Counted from the stretch's first letter, positions 8,497 through 17,263 are shown. The stretch is DNA of 40,371 nucleotides from JAVZOV01 sp049976445 (GCA_049976445.1 JBMFIF010000009.1:1-40371); one strand, 5' to 3'. Notes: generated from the sequence alone by a model not told the origin. Made by a program: numbers and translations.

Positions 8497-8699
8497 TGCT
8501 TTGTTGTATAATTCTGATGTATTTTTGATGTGTTTTTTGTGTTGAGAATTATTGTGTGTTAATAATTTAATGATGTTTTCTCATGGTTTTGATGAGCATT
8601 TTTAACTGTTCACATCAAGTTGCATCACAAAGTATCATCAAATTGGAGGAGGCACGTTAAACGTCTCATAAAACCACGCACAAATTATGCAACAAAGCA
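8497..8699. mobile_element. 203-bp non-autonomous element (MITE) with target duplication
   Basis: Its left end TGCTTTGTTGTATAATTCTG (8497-8516) is an inverted copy of the right end CACAAATTATGCAACAAAGCA (8679-8699). Both are flanked by the same 8 bases CAACATTT (8489-8496 and 8700-8707), a classic target-site duplication. The right end, read inward, matches the terminus of the insertion sequence at 40080 (TGCTTTGTTGCATAATTCG) with one mismatch over roughly the first 25 bases. The interior holds no gene. I infer an internally deleted derivative mobilised by that transposase. It sits in the mre11 upstream region. Confidence 0.8.
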
Positions 8700-8895
8700 C
8701 AACATTTAAACTATTATAACTGAAAATCTCACTCCAGACAAGGAGGAAGTCATACTAAACATTTCATCTATTATGCTTATTCATAATAAATTTAACAAAA
8801 AGTTAATCTTAGGTTATTAAAAAGAGTAATTTATAGACAAATTTTAGATAACCTTATTTTCTGGAGTATTTTTTGTGTAATTGGTGAAAAGAATG

Positions 8896-8942
8896 ACCCC
8901 AATTAAGGGGTGTAATATAAATTGCTCTCAATTTTTTGAGAG
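8896..8942 (+). promoter_or_regulatory. Promoter of the hexuloisomerase gene with two inverted repeats
   Basis: A TATA box (TAATATAAATT, 8913-8923) is bracketed by two hairpin or operator candidates. Upstream is ACCCCaattaaGGGGT (8896-8911). Downstream, overlapping the expected transcript start, is CTCTCAATTTTTTGAGAG (8925-8942), a perfect 7-bp inverted repeat with a 4-base loop. The pattern suggests regulated expression by a repressor or activator, but no regulator gene is adjacent. Confidence 0.5.
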
Positions 8943-8960
8943 ATTCTTCAGGTGATTTCC

Positions 8961-9563
8961 ATGATCGAGTGGACAAAAGCAGCTATGAAAGAAATTATTG
9001 AATTTGTAGAAAAAGCTCAAAATTTAATTGATTGGTCTCAAGTCAATGATATGATAAATCTCTTACTAAAAACAAAGATTAAAGATCATTCCGTCCTTGT
9101 AATAGGTATGGGACGCTCAGGGTTTGTAGGCAAAGCTTTTGCTCTAAGACTAATGCACTTAGGATTCAGAGTATACGTATTTGGAGAAACAATAACACCA
9201 GCGATTGGAAAAGAAGATGTAGTTGTTGCAATCTCAGGATCTGGAGAAACAAACATCGTAGTAAAAGCTGCAGAAGTTGCTAGAAATATAGGTGCAACAG
9301 TAATTGCAATAACATCAAGACTCGAATCACCTCTAGCAAAAATATCAAACAAAACAGTAATCGTACCAGGTAGGACAAGATTAGCTAGTGAACAAGATTA
9401 TTATGTTCGACAACTTATAGGAGAACACGAGCCACTAGCTCCACTAGGAACACTCTTTGAAATAACAGCGATGATATTATTAGATAGTATAATAGCTGAA
9501 CTAATGAAAAGATTAGGACTGACAGAAGAAGAATTAAAAGCTAGGCATGCAACTATTGAATAA
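8961..9563 (+). CDS. hxlB: 6-phospho-3-hexuloisomerase (SIS domain)
   Basis: About 200 residues from ATG 8961. A GTG at 8952 overlaps the ribosome-binding AGGTGAT (8950-8956) and is rejected as start. One SIS domain is visible: a VIGMGRSGFVGKAFALRL nucleotide/sugar-phosphate loop, an AISGSGET loop, a GEHEPLAPLGTLFEI segment and the family C-terminus EEELKARHATIE. It resembles MJ1247-type hexuloisomerases, which interconvert D-arabino-3-hexulose 6-phosphate and fructose 6-phosphate in the ribulose monophosphate pathway; in archaea the pathway runs in reverse to make ribulose 5-phosphate, since the oxidative pentose phosphate route is missing. The partner hexulose-phosphate synthase is not adjacent. 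Generic SIS-domain isomerase is the fallback. Confidence 0.85.
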   Translation: MIEWTKAAMKEIIEFVEKAQNLIDWSQVNDMINLLLKTKIKDHSVLVIGMGRSGFVGKAFALRLMHLGFRVYVFGETITPAIGKEDVVVAISGSGETNIVVKAAEVARNIGATVIAITSRLESPLAKISNKTVIVPGRTRLASEQDYYVRQLIGEHEPLAPLGTLFEITAMILLDSIIAELMKRLGLTEEELKARHATIE

Positions 9564-9664
9564 CAATAAAATCTTTAAAAATTAAACTTCATTTTCATAA
9601 CTTCAAGAATACTTATTTAAACCTTATTCTTAAAATTTAATAATGAAGGATTTGTTAACCCTAT

Positions 9665-10498
9665 TTATATGAAACTGTTAGCTGAAGGATAAGATCCTAG
9701 GATCTTTATGATACTAGTAACTTGTTGTAATTCTTGAAGAGCTGATGAGACCTCCTTATCAAATCTATGCCCTTCAAAATCTACATAAAATAAATATTCC
9801 CATGGTTTTCTTTTTGATGGACGTGACTCTATTCTTGTTAAATTTATATTTCTTTTAGCAAAAGGCTCTAATGCCCTATATAAGGCTCCAGGAACATGAC
9901 GCACTCCAAATATTATCGATGTTTTATCAGAACCAGTAGGATCTTTAATGTCTTCAGTTCCAATGATTAAAAATCTTGTATAATTGTTTGTGTTATTCTC
10001 AATGCCTTCTATAAGAACAGCAAGGCCATATATTTCAGCAGCCCTTTTAGATGCTATCGCTGCAGAATGCATATCACTCTTTTCTCTCAACAATTTCGCC
10101 GCTCCTGCCGTATCATAAACAGCAATCGGATTAAGTTTATACCGTGTGATAAATGAGCTACACTGCATTAGCGCTTGTGGATGTGAATAAACATCTTTTA
10201 TATCATTAAACGTTACACCAGGTAGCACTAAAAGATTATGTTTTATTCTTAAAATAATCTCCCCTCTTACCATGAGCGGATATTCAAAAAGTAAGTCATG
10301 GACTTCACCTATTGCACCTTCTAAAGAATTTTCGATGGGAATAACAGCATAATCACATTCATTCTTTTCTACAGCATCAAATACCTCTCTAAAACTCTTA
10401 TAACCAATCGGCTCAGCATTAGGAAATCTACTAAGTATTGCTTCCTCACTATATGCCCCACGTTCACCTTGAAACCCTACCCTGATTTTACCTCTCAT
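9665..10498 (-). CDS. pheA: Prephenate dehydratase with ACT domain
   Basis: A 277-residue enzyme converting prephenate to phenylpyruvate in phenylalanine synthesis. The catalytic domain starts GFQGERGAYSEEA and contains DYAVIPIENSLEGAIGEV and the catalytic TRF triad in NNYTRFLIIG (about residue 172). The ACT domain follows with the phenylalanine-binding ESRPSK..PWEYLFYVDFEGH signature, so feedback inhibition by phenylalanine is expected. This is a stand-alone dehydratase, with no chorismate mutase fused. It lies alone, convergent with the hexuloisomerase gene. The aminotransferase at 13477 could supply the last transamination, but that is speculation. Confidence 0.94.
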   Translation of the reverse strand: MRGKIRVGFQGERGAYSEEAILSRFPNAEPIGYKSFREVFDAVEKNECDYAVIPIENSLEGAIGEVHDLLFEYPLMVRGEIILRIKHNLLVLPGVTFNDIKDVYSHPQALMQCSSFITRYKLNPIAVYDTAGAAKLLREKSDMHSAAIASKRAAEIYGLAVLIEGIENNTNNYTRFLIIGTEDIKDPTGSDKTSIIFGVRHVPGALYRALEPFAKRNINLTRIESRPSKRKPWEYLFYVDFEGHRFDKEVSSALQELQQVTSIIKILGSYPSANSFI

Positions 10499-10794
10499 TA
10501 AGCTCTAATAGCTGGTTGTCGAATAAAAATTTTTCTACAAATTAAGTATGAATAGTTATCTACAAACATTTATTTGCAAAATAATTAAGATTCATAGCAA
10601 TGAATATAATTAATGAGAATCACTCGTAAAACATTACAAAAATACCGAACTTTCTCAAAAATAATTATACACTCTAAAGTTGGATATTGTTTTAATATTT
10701 TTAAGATTAATATTTTATCTATTTTGATTAATGCTGATTATCATCTAAGATAAGCATATATTTTTGTAATAATTCCATAACTGTGGTGGCATTC

Positions 10795-11835
10795 ATGGCA
10801 TTGGATGTTGCTATAATAGGTTACGGGGTTTACATACCAATGTATCGGATACCTCACAAGGAAATTGCTGAAATTTGGGGTCGTGGAGGCCGAGGCATGC
10901 CACCTAATGAGAAAGCTGTTGCAGGTCCTGATGAAGACACTGTAACTATTTCTGTAGAAGCTGCGATTAATGCACTGAATAGAGCTAAAATTGACCCGCA
11001 AGATCTTGGTGCAATCTATGTTGGTACAGAATCAAAACCTTATGCTGTTAAACCAACATCGACTATCGTTGCCGAAGCTATAGGTGCCACACCAAACCCA
11101 TTGGCTGCAGACCTTGAGTTTGCATGTAAAGCAGGGACTGAAGCTTTCATAGCAGTTTTAGGACTGGTTGCATCAAATAATATTAGGGCTGGAATGGCAA
11201 TAGGGGCTGATATTGCAAGAGGGAGACCTTCAGACGAATTAGAATATACTACTGGTTCTGGTGCTGCAGCGTATATTTTAGCAAAAAATGATAACGATGC
11301 AATAGCTAAAGTTGAGGATAGATATACGTATGTTACTGATACACCAGATTTTTGGAGACGTGAAGGACAATATTTTCCAGTGCATACTTATAGGTTCACA
11401 GGTGATCCAGCATATTTTACGCATGTTGAAAATGCTGCAAAAGGTCTTATGAATAAATTAGGACTAAAACCATCAGATTTTAGATTTGTTTCATTTCATC
11501 AGCCTAACGTAAAATTTCCATTACAAGCTGCTGAAGATCTTGGTTTCACCCTAGATCAAATAAAACCAACACTTCTTAACCCTGTTATAGGTAATGCATA
11601 TGCAGGATCATCACTTTTAGGTCTAGCAGCAGCGCTGGACATTTCTAAGCCTGGTGACAGATTATTGGTGGTCTCTTTCGGTTCTGGCGCTGGGTCTGAT
11701 GCTATTAGTATAATCGTAGAGGATGGTATCGAAACAAAAAGAGACCTAGCTCCAAAAGTTACAGACTATATTTCCAGACGTGTACAAATTAGCTATGGAC
11801 ATTATGTTCGTTTTAGAGAGAAATTAAGGGAGTGA
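10795..11835 (+). CDS. Hydroxymethylglutaryl-CoA synthase
   Basis: From ATG 10795 the enzyme has 346 residues. In-frame GTG codons at 10783 and 10786 overlap the GGTGG ribosome-binding site, so the ATG is chosen. It condenses acetyl-CoA with acetoacetyl-CoA to HMG-CoA, the committed carbon-skeleton step of the mevalonate pathway for archaeal lipids. Catalytic residues are visible: E79 in VGTESKP, nucleophile C111 in EFACKAGTEA, and the histidine in SFHQPN. A TATA box (CATATATTTT, 10756-10765) lies about 30 bases before the coding start. It is the first gene of a three-gene operon with the thiolase-like and DUF35 genes (5- and 1-base gaps), an arrangement known in archaea to encode a substrate-channelling complex. 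Confidence 0.95.
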   Translation: MALDVAIIGYGVYIPMYRIPHKEIAEIWGRGGRGMPPNEKAVAGPDEDTVTISVEAAINALNRAKIDPQDLGAIYVGTESKPYAVKPTSTIVAEAIGATPNPLAADLEFACKAGTEAFIAVLGLVASNNIRAGMAIGADIARGRPSDELEYTTGSGAAAYILAKNDNDAIAKVEDRYTYVTDTPDFWRREGQYFPVHTYRFTGDPAYFTHVENAAKGLMNKLGLKPSDFRFVSFHQPNVKFPLQAAEDLGFTLDQIKPTLLNPVIGNAYAGSSLLGLAAALDISKPGDRLLVVSFGSGAGSDAISIIVEDGIETKRDLAPKVTDYISRRVQISYGHYVRFREKLRE

Positions 11836-11840
11836 ATTAG

Positions 11841-12992
11841 ATGAGAAGAGTAGTAATAAGTGGTACAGGATACGTATCCATAAGTGAACACTGGTCAAAA
11901 CCTCTTAGAACCTTAATGGCTGAGGCTGGTTCTTTAGCTCTTAACGAGGCAGAAATCACAAAGCCTGACCTAATAATTGTAAGTAGTGCGTTTGCAAGCA
12001 GATTACAAGAACAACACCAACTAGGCTCATTAATAGCTAACTACATGGGGTTGGGAGGAGTACCGGCTATGAGCGTTGAGGCCGGAGATGCATCAGGAGG
12101 TATTGCATTTCACATAGGCTATATGGCTGTTCTATCAGGTCTCTATGATCATGTCCTTATAATAGGTGGTGAGAAACTCAGTGACGAATTACCAACAAAA
12201 GTTGAAAGTGTTATTGCATCGATGGAAGATAGAGAATACGTTGCTTATCAAGGAGCCACTTATGCAGGCTTAACTGCACTTATTTACAAGGAATATCTTA
12301 AAAAGTATGGAATAAAAAATGATGATGTGGCTATCATGGCAGTTCATGATCATTCCATGGCTGTAGGAGTTCCACACGCACAGTACCCGTTTCCAGTAAA
12401 GCTTGACAAAGTACTTGCTTCTCCTATCATAGCAGACCCAATAAGATTGTTCGAGAGTTTCGGTTTTGGAGACGGTGCTGCTGCTGTAGTTCTTTCAGCA
12501 TCAGACAAAATAAAGAATGATACATTAGTAGTGGTAGAGAGCTCAGCAATGACCACGGCTGATCAATATAATATTGCACAACGAAACGATCTTACAACAT
12601 TTTACTCAACACAAAAAGCTGCTGAGCAAGCTTATGCTAAGGCAAAAATAACGCCAGAAAAAATTAATATAGCAGAAATACACGACTCATACACGATATT
12701 AGGTGTAATCGCTCTTGAAGATTTAGGATTTGCAAAACATGGAGAGGCTACAAAATTGCTTAAAGAAAATCAACTAGAACCTGGAGGAAAAATACCTACT
12801 AATACTTTCGGGGGACTTAAAGCTAGAGGTCATCCTTTTGGTGCTACAGGATTGTACCAGGTTATAGAGGTCACTAAACAATTAAAAGGAGAAGCTATAC
12901 ACCAAGTACCTAAAGCTGAGTATGGATTAGTTCATAGTATGGCTGGTATAGGTGGTACAGCTGCAGTAAGCATTTTAAGGAGAGTTAGGTAG
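11841..12992 (+). CDS. Thiolase-family protein of the HMG-CoA synthase complex
   Basis: 383 residues of archaeal-type thiolase, second gene of the mevalonate operon. The C-terminal histidine is kept (GLKARGHPFGATGLYQ) as is the EIHDSYT segment. At the expected nucleophile, where archaeal homologues usually read EAACASGG, this protein has EAGDASGG with D83 in place of Cys. If the alignment is right it cannot form the acyl-cysteine intermediate, so it may be a structural or decarboxylating partner rather than an acetoacetyl-CoA thiolase. The canonical thiolase at 1008 would then make acetoacetyl-CoA. In methanogens the equivalent gene product forms a complex with HMG-CoA synthase through the DUF35 protein; that role is inferred from the tight gene order. 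Confidence 0.85.
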   Translation: MRRVVISGTGYVSISEHWSKPLRTLMAEAGSLALNEAEITKPDLIIVSSAFASRLQEQHQLGSLIANYMGLGGVPAMSVEAGDASGGIAFHIGYMAVLSGLYDHVLIIGGEKLSDELPTKVESVIASMEDREYVAYQGATYAGLTALIYKEYLKKYGIKNDDVAIMAVHDHSMAVGVPHAQYPFPVKLDKVLASPIIADPIRLFESFGFGDGAAAVVLSASDKIKNDTLVVVESSAMTTADQYNIAQRNDLTTFYSTQKAAEQAYAKAKITPEKINIAEIHDSYTILGVIALEDLGFAKHGEATKLLKENQLEPGGKIPTNTFGGLKARGHPFGATGLYQVIEVTKQLKGEAIHQVPKAEYGLVHSMAGIGGTAAVSILRRVR

Positions 12993-12993
12993 A

Positions 12994-13401
12994 ATGAGCG
13001 TTCCTAGGTATTGGGCTGAAAGAATTACAAGATATAGGATGATTGGTAATAAGTGCAAAAACTGTGGTATAGTATACTACCCTCCGAAACTCTCCTGCAG
13101 CTGTGGTTCAGATGATATGGAACCCTATCAGTTACCAAGAAAAGGCATATTAATTAATTATACATGGATTTACACAGCACCATACGATCATAAAAAGCAG
13201 GAACCGTATCCTATAGGTCTTATTCAATTAGTAGATGGCACAAAAATATTAGCGCAACTAACAGATATTGAACCAGAAAAACTTAAAGAAGGAATTGAAG
13301 TCGAAGCAGTATTCAGAAAGATGAGTGAAGATGGTGATAAGGGTATTATACAGTATGGAATAAAATTCAGACCAACATTAAAATCAACAAATAAACATTA
13401 A
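12994..13401 (+). CDS. DUF35 OB-fold/zinc-ribbon CoA-binding protein
   Basis: 135 residues. An N-terminal rubredoxin-like zinc ribbon uses C21, C24, C35 and C37 (CKNCG...CSCG) and is followed by an OB fold (about 50-125). In the archaeal HMG-CoA synthase-thiolase assembly this family bridges the two enzymes and helps hold the CoA arm so acetoacetyl-CoA passes directly between active sites. It starts one base after the thiolase stop, so translation is probably coupled. The start ATG 12994 is preceded by AGGAGAGTTAGG. The function follows from family and operon; no catalytic residues are expected. Confidence 0.9.
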   Translation: MSVPRYWAERITRYRMIGNKCKNCGIVYYPPKLSCSCGSDDMEPYQLPRKGILINYTWIYTAPYDHKKQEPYPIGLIQLVDGTKILAQLTDIEPEKLKEGIEVEAVFRKMSEDGDKGIIQYGIKFRPTLKSTNKH

Positions 13402-13476
13402 ATTTTTAGAATAATCCTATGTTAAAATAAAGTTTAACTTTAATAACATGTTATAAATAGTTGTATAAGATGCTCT

Positions 13477-14406
13477 ATGGTTGATTTATTTGATTGGGAA
13501 GAACAAAAAGCCGAAATAAATCTATCATGGAGCAGCATAGAGGGGTTTGAAGAACTTGATAAATTGTCTAGGGATAATAATGAACCTGAAAAAATTCTTG
13601 CGGAGTGGTATAAAGTTTCGCCTGAAAATATTGTAATCGTACATGGGGCTCAAGAAGGTATGTTTTTAACTTATCTAGCTTTAAAACCCAAAAAAGTTGT
13701 TATACCATTACCAAGTTATCCGCCAATTTTTGAACAGGCTCAGGCATTAGGAATTAATATCGAGTATACTGAAATTAAACCTAAAGTAGAAAAATCTGTT
13801 ATCGCACTAGCAAATCCTAATAACCCTACTGGTTTATACTTAAATCCTGATGAGATAATTTCCGATAATCTAGTAATAATAGATGAAATATTCAAATATT
13901 TCATTGATGATAAACCATACTTCCATGACAATGCTATAATAATATCAAGCACGAGCAAATTTTTTGCAATAAAAGGAAGAAAGGTTGGATGGATAGTCGC
14001 TAAAAGAGAATTATCAGAAAAAATAAGAAAAATAAAAGATCTAGTAACACCAGAACCTCTATACGAAAAAGAATTAATAAAATATGTGTTCAAAAATTTT
14101 GATTTCTTCAAAGAACGAAGCATAAACATTGTAAAAGAAAACATGAAAATACTTTCCCAATTCAATGATCCACGTTTTAGAATCATTCATAATCCCTACA
14201 TGCCAGTAGCACTTTTCACAAAAGATAACCTAAATTCTATGGACTTTTGCAAAAAGCTCCTTAAGAAAACTGGTGTTTTATTCACACCTTCAAAATTCTT
14301 TGGAGTCGATGGAGGTTTTAGAGTCTCACTTGGCTTTAAAGATTCAGACTTGCTCAAAAAAAGCTTGGTCAGATTAAAAAATTTTAGTGACGAATATTTT
14401 AAATAA
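13477..14406 (+). CDS. Short PLP-dependent class I/II aminotransferase
   Basis: 309 residues, fold-type I PLP enzyme, shorter than the typical 360-400. Visible elements: HGAQEGMFLTYLAL cofactor region, ANPNNPTGLYL, IIDEIFKYF (the PLP-pyridine Asp), SSTSKFFAIKGRKVGWIVA with the Schiff-base lysine, and GGFRVSLGF with the carboxylate-binding arginine. It resembles histidinol-phosphate or threonine-phosphate-decarboxylase-like members and small archaeal aspartate/aromatic aminotransferases. The substrate cannot be told from sequence. It has its own promoter 75 bases after the DUF35 gene and starts at ATG 13477. A hairpin GCCCTaaaaAGGGC (14434-14447) lies 28 bases past the stop and may help termination. 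Confidence 0.78.
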   Translation: MVDLFDWEEQKAEINLSWSSIEGFEELDKLSRDNNEPEKILAEWYKVSPENIVIVHGAQEGMFLTYLALKPKKVVIPLPSYPPIFEQAQALGINIEYTEIKPKVEKSVIALANPNNPTGLYLNPDEIISDNLVIIDEIFKYFIDDKPYFHDNAIIISSTSKFFAIKGRKVGWIVAKRELSEKIRKIKDLVTPEPLYEKELIKYVFKNFDFFKERSINIVKENMKILSQFNDPRFRIIHNPYMPVALFTKDNLNSMDFCKKLLKKTGVLFTPSKFFGVDGGFRVSLGFKDSDLLKKSLVRLKNFSDEYFK

Positions 14407-14433
14407 ATACTTTGTTGCAAACTGATGTTCCTT

Positions 14434-14447
14434 GCCCTAAAAAGGGC
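14434..14447. terminator. Hairpin downstream of the aminotransferase
   Basis: GCCCT-aaaa-AGGGC forms a perfect 5-bp stem and is followed by AT-rich sequence (CTTTGTCTTTT, 14453-14463). Its place after the stop codon fits a transcript end, though archaeal terminators rarely need hairpins. Just before it, CTTTGTTGCA (14410-14419) resembles the terminus of the MITE at 8497, so this may instead be a decayed element end. Confidence 0.3.
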
Positions 14448-14654
14448 TAAACTTTGTCTTTTGAGAATTAACCGATGTTATTGATGAATTTATGCTCTTC
14501 TTAGATTATACTCTTAGTCTCATTCCATCAAAGTTAAATAAATGACAGTGATCTATATTTAAATGTTAAATGCAAAGCATGAATACTCACCAAATATCTA
14601 TATAAAACGAAGGTATTCTGTGAAGCGAGAATGAATTGCAGAGTTTCATGTGAA

Positions 14655-14665
14655 AAATATAAATT
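14655..14665 (+). promoter_or_regulatory. TATA box of the potassium transporter gene
   Basis: AAATATAAATT is centred about 28 bases before ATG 14688. No ribosome-binding sequence lies between, so the transcript is probably leaderless. A second TATATAAAAC at about 14600 could be an alternative. Confidence 0.5.
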
Positions 14666-14687
14666 ATGCTAAAAATAATTAATCACT

Positions 14688-16118
14688 ATGACATTAAATC
14701 TTCGTGGTATATTACGAGCAATCTTCGGTGTAGGTACTGTCGTTGGTATTTTCATGTTAATTGTTCCATTAGTTGATTTAATATATGGTAATATGATAAG
14801 TTTTTCATTTTTAATTTCTGGGCTAATCTTAATATTAATTGGGTACCTTTTATCTAGAATGAAAACACAACCTCTTACATCTTTTGAGGCTGCAATTGTT
14901 GCCGTAACCTCATGGATAATAATGTCTATAATAAGTGCAATAAATATGTCCTTTGAAACCAAATACACGTTTGTAGATACTTTATTTGAATCAGTAAGTG
15001 GATTTACCGGAACTGGTTTCACGGTATTTGAACTAAAGAACATGAAACCTTCTATTATTTTATGGAGGTCTCTTATGCAATGGACAGGTGAACTTGGTTT
15101 TACTGTATTTGCTATCTTAATACTTCCTTATTTTTATTATATAGCTAGAGAAGTGTATGGCGTAGAGAGACCTGTAAAAATTGAGGTTACATTTTATAAA
15201 ACAGCTGTCCGCTTATTAATAATTTATGGTTCTCTCACGTTTATGGGTACAATATTATATATGATAACTGGTATGTCTGCATTTGAAGCTATAAATCACA
15301 TTATGACAACAATAGCAACAGGTGGTATGTCGACATATGATAATGGATATCAGTTAATATTCTTTCGTGCACCTTTTACTTATATTCCAATGATCACATT
15401 CATGATACTAGGAGGAATGAACTTTCAAGACCTTAACAATCTAGTCACAGGAAAGTTTAAAGAATTATTAAAATCAGAGGAATTCATATTTTACTTAATA
15501 ATGCTGACAATACTTTCATTATTTGTATATTTATCATATCTATTTATAGATAAAGAAATTGATAATACCCTTTTATTTTCATTATTTAATTCTATTTCAG
15601 GATATACAACAACAGGATTTAATTTAGGTTTAATTTCGAAACTAAGAGATACTACAAAAATCTTTTTAGTTATGACGATGTTCATAGGTGGTATGTCATT
15701 CTCTACAGCAGGTGGAATTAAAACCTTCCGTTTACTCTTATTTTTAAAGAAAATAAAACACTATGCCCAATCTATAGTACTACCTTCCTCCGTAATTAAA
15801 CCTGTAAAATTTGACGAAAAGACAGTAAGCGAAGCAGAGTTTTCTCAAGTTCTTTTCATAATCATCATGCATGCATTAATGATTACTATTGGAGCATTGA
15901 TAATATCAGTTTACGGTTACAATTTCACAGATTCGTTGTTTGAAGCAACATCAGCAGCAAGTAATGTAGGACTGAGCTCTGGCATAGTTTCTGTGACAGA
16001 CCCACTCATTGTAAAGATAACATTGATAATTCTTATGATACTTGGAAGATTAGAGTATTTACCACTCTTCCTAGCTTTATCATTAATATTTAGAGAAAAA
16101 ATAGTAAAAAGAAAATAA
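14688..16118 (+). CDS. TrkH/KtrB-type potassium transporter membrane subunit
   Basis: 476 residues with about ten hydrophobic segments arranged as four M1-P-M2 repeats. The four selectivity loops are visible, each with the filter glycine: SGFTGTGFTVFE, TTIATGGMSTYD, NSISGYTTTGFNLG and TSAASNVGLSSGI. It forms the potassium (or sodium) translocating dimer in the cell membrane. Members normally work with a cytosolic NAD-binding TrkA/KtrA gating ring; no such gene lies nearby, so it must come from elsewhere or be absent. The ATG at 14688 follows a TATA box by about 28 bases and seems leaderless. It is a single-gene transcript flanked by two long intergenic regions. Confidence 0.92.
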   Translation: MTLNLRGILRAIFGVGTVVGIFMLIVPLVDLIYGNMISFSFLISGLILILIGYLLSRMKTQPLTSFEAAIVAVTSWIIMSIISAINMSFETKYTFVDTLFESVSGFTGTGFTVFELKNMKPSIILWRSLMQWTGELGFTVFAILILPYFYYIAREVYGVERPVKIEVTFYKTAVRLLIIYGSLTFMGTILYMITGMSAFEAINHIMTTIATGGMSTYDNGYQLIFFRAPFTYIPMITFMILGGMNFQDLNNLVTGKFKELLKSEEFIFYLIMLTILSLFVYLSYLFIDKEIDNTLLFSLFNSISGYTTTGFNLGLISKLRDTTKIFLVMTMFIGGMSFSTAGGIKTFRLLLFLKKIKHYAQSIVLPSSVIKPVKFDEKTVSEAEFSQVLFIIIMHALMITIGALIISVYGYNFTDSLFEATSAASNVGLSSGIVSVTDPLIVKITLIILMILGRLEYLPLFLALSLIFREKIVKRK

Positions 16119-16238
16119 CACAAAGAGATTCATAGCATTGCACATTGCATTGAAAACAAGGCTTTTTGTGTTGTAATATCCCTGAAAGTTTTTGGTTCTT
16201 GTCACTTTAAATTTCCTAATAAAATAAATTTCTTTTCT

Positions 16239-16397
16239 ATGTTAAGTTAAGTCCTCTTGGATGTATCATTTATTTGATTAGTGAAAATAAGGTAGGGTTG
16301 AGGATTGCTAAAAGAGACTGGAAATAGAGAGAACAACCTCTCATCTAATGATCAATTTTCGCATAAATGACAAAAACAAAGGGACTTAACTTAACAT
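16239..16397. mobile_element. 159-bp element with 16-bp perfect terminal inverted repeats
   Basis: ATGTTAAGTTAAGTCC (16239-16254) is the exact reverse complement of GGACTTAACTTAACAT (16382-16397). A second nested inverted pair, TCATTTAT and ATAAATGA, lies inside, so a single strand could fold into a long hairpin. No reading frame of note is inside and no target duplication is visible. The 368-base gap between the potassium transporter and phosphoesterase genes (16119-16486) consists largely of this element. A MITE-type remnant is the best reading; an extended regulatory hairpin is the alternative. Confidence 0.6.
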
Positions 16398-16486
16398 GAA
16401 TAATAACGATTTAAAAGTGTTGAAACTATATGAATACTAGGAAAAGATAAATCCAAGAGAGTGAGTATATGAGATAGTAGTTATAA

Positions 16487-17263
16487 GTGAACAATATGAT
16501 GAATTTAAAAAAGAGTATTAATGTTGTGAAACCTGTTTCAGGAATGCCTGCAGCAGTCATTACAAAAATTAATGCAACAATAATTTCAGATATTCATATA
16601 GGATATGAAGAAGAATTAGCGAAAAGCGGTATATTTCTTCCAAGATCTCAGTTAGTATCACTTCTTGGTAAAGTCGATGAGCTTCATGGTGCATTAAAAA
16701 CAAAACGTATGATAGTGAATGGAGATTTAAAACATAGTTTTGCTCGACCAAGTAAACGTGTTTCTAAGGAAATATCAACATTTCTTAGTGCATTACTATC
16801 ATATTATGAAGATGTTGTGATAGTGAAAGGTAATCATGATAATTATATAGCAGGTATAGCTAAAAAACATAATATTGATGTAGTAGACTATTTTTCTGAA
16901 GAAAACATATTAATAATCCATGGTCACAAAGATCCTGGCAAGGAATATTTAGGGCAGAATGAATTCATCGTAATTGGGCATGAACATCCATCAATAGGTA
17001 TTAGAGATGAGATTGGGCATTTAAATAAATTTATAGTAATACTTTATGTTCCAACTGTAATGAACAATATAATAGTAGTCCTTCCTCCATTTTCATTATT
17101 GTCAACGGGAACATTAATATCAACAAAATCGCGCAATTCACTATTATCACCAATACTTAAGAATTATGGAATACTGGAGGATGCTGTGCCATTCATAATA
17201 GAAAAAGAGTTAGGTCTTATAGAATTGCCTAAATTACAATTGTTAGAGAGTATGATTTTGTGA
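16487..17263 (+). CDS. Metallophosphoesterase, COG1407 type
   Basis: 258 residues (GTG 16487; ATG at 16496 or 16499 are possible starts). Motifs of the calcineurin-like fold occur in order: ISDIHIGYEEELAKSG, VNGDLKHSFA, VVKGNHDNY, IIHGHKDPG and VIGHEHPSIGI. The set and length match archaeal COG1407 phosphoesterases, distinct from Mre11, for which the biological substrate is not settled; nuclease or phosphodiesterase activity with two metal ions is expected. The C-terminal 60 residues carry no recognisable domain. The gene is 64 bases before the LutA-like gene on the same strand, so co-transcription is possible but not tight. Confidence 0.8.
   Translation: MNNMMNLKKSINVVKPVSGMPAAVITKINATIISDIHIGYEEELAKSGIFLPRSQLVSLLGKVDELHGALKTKRMIVNGDLKHSFARPSKRVSKEISTFLSALLSYYEDVVIVKGNHDNYIAGIAKKHNIDVVDYFSEENILIIHGHKDPGKEYLGQNEFIVIGHEHPSIGIRDEIGHLNKFIVILYVPTVMNNIIVVLPPFSLLSTGTLISTKSRNSLLSPILKNYGILEDAVPFIIEKELGLIELPKLQLLESMIL

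Noticed and set aside
8645..8767. Imperfect direct repeat GGAGGAGG..TTAAAC..TCAT at 8645-8669 and 8742-8767
   Set aside because: One copy is inside and the other outside the MITE; similarity is low and may be chance in biased sequence.
14411..14480. C/D-box small RNA near TGATG sequences, also at 8566-8600
   Set aside because: Box C-like words occur but no paired D boxes at the right spacing.
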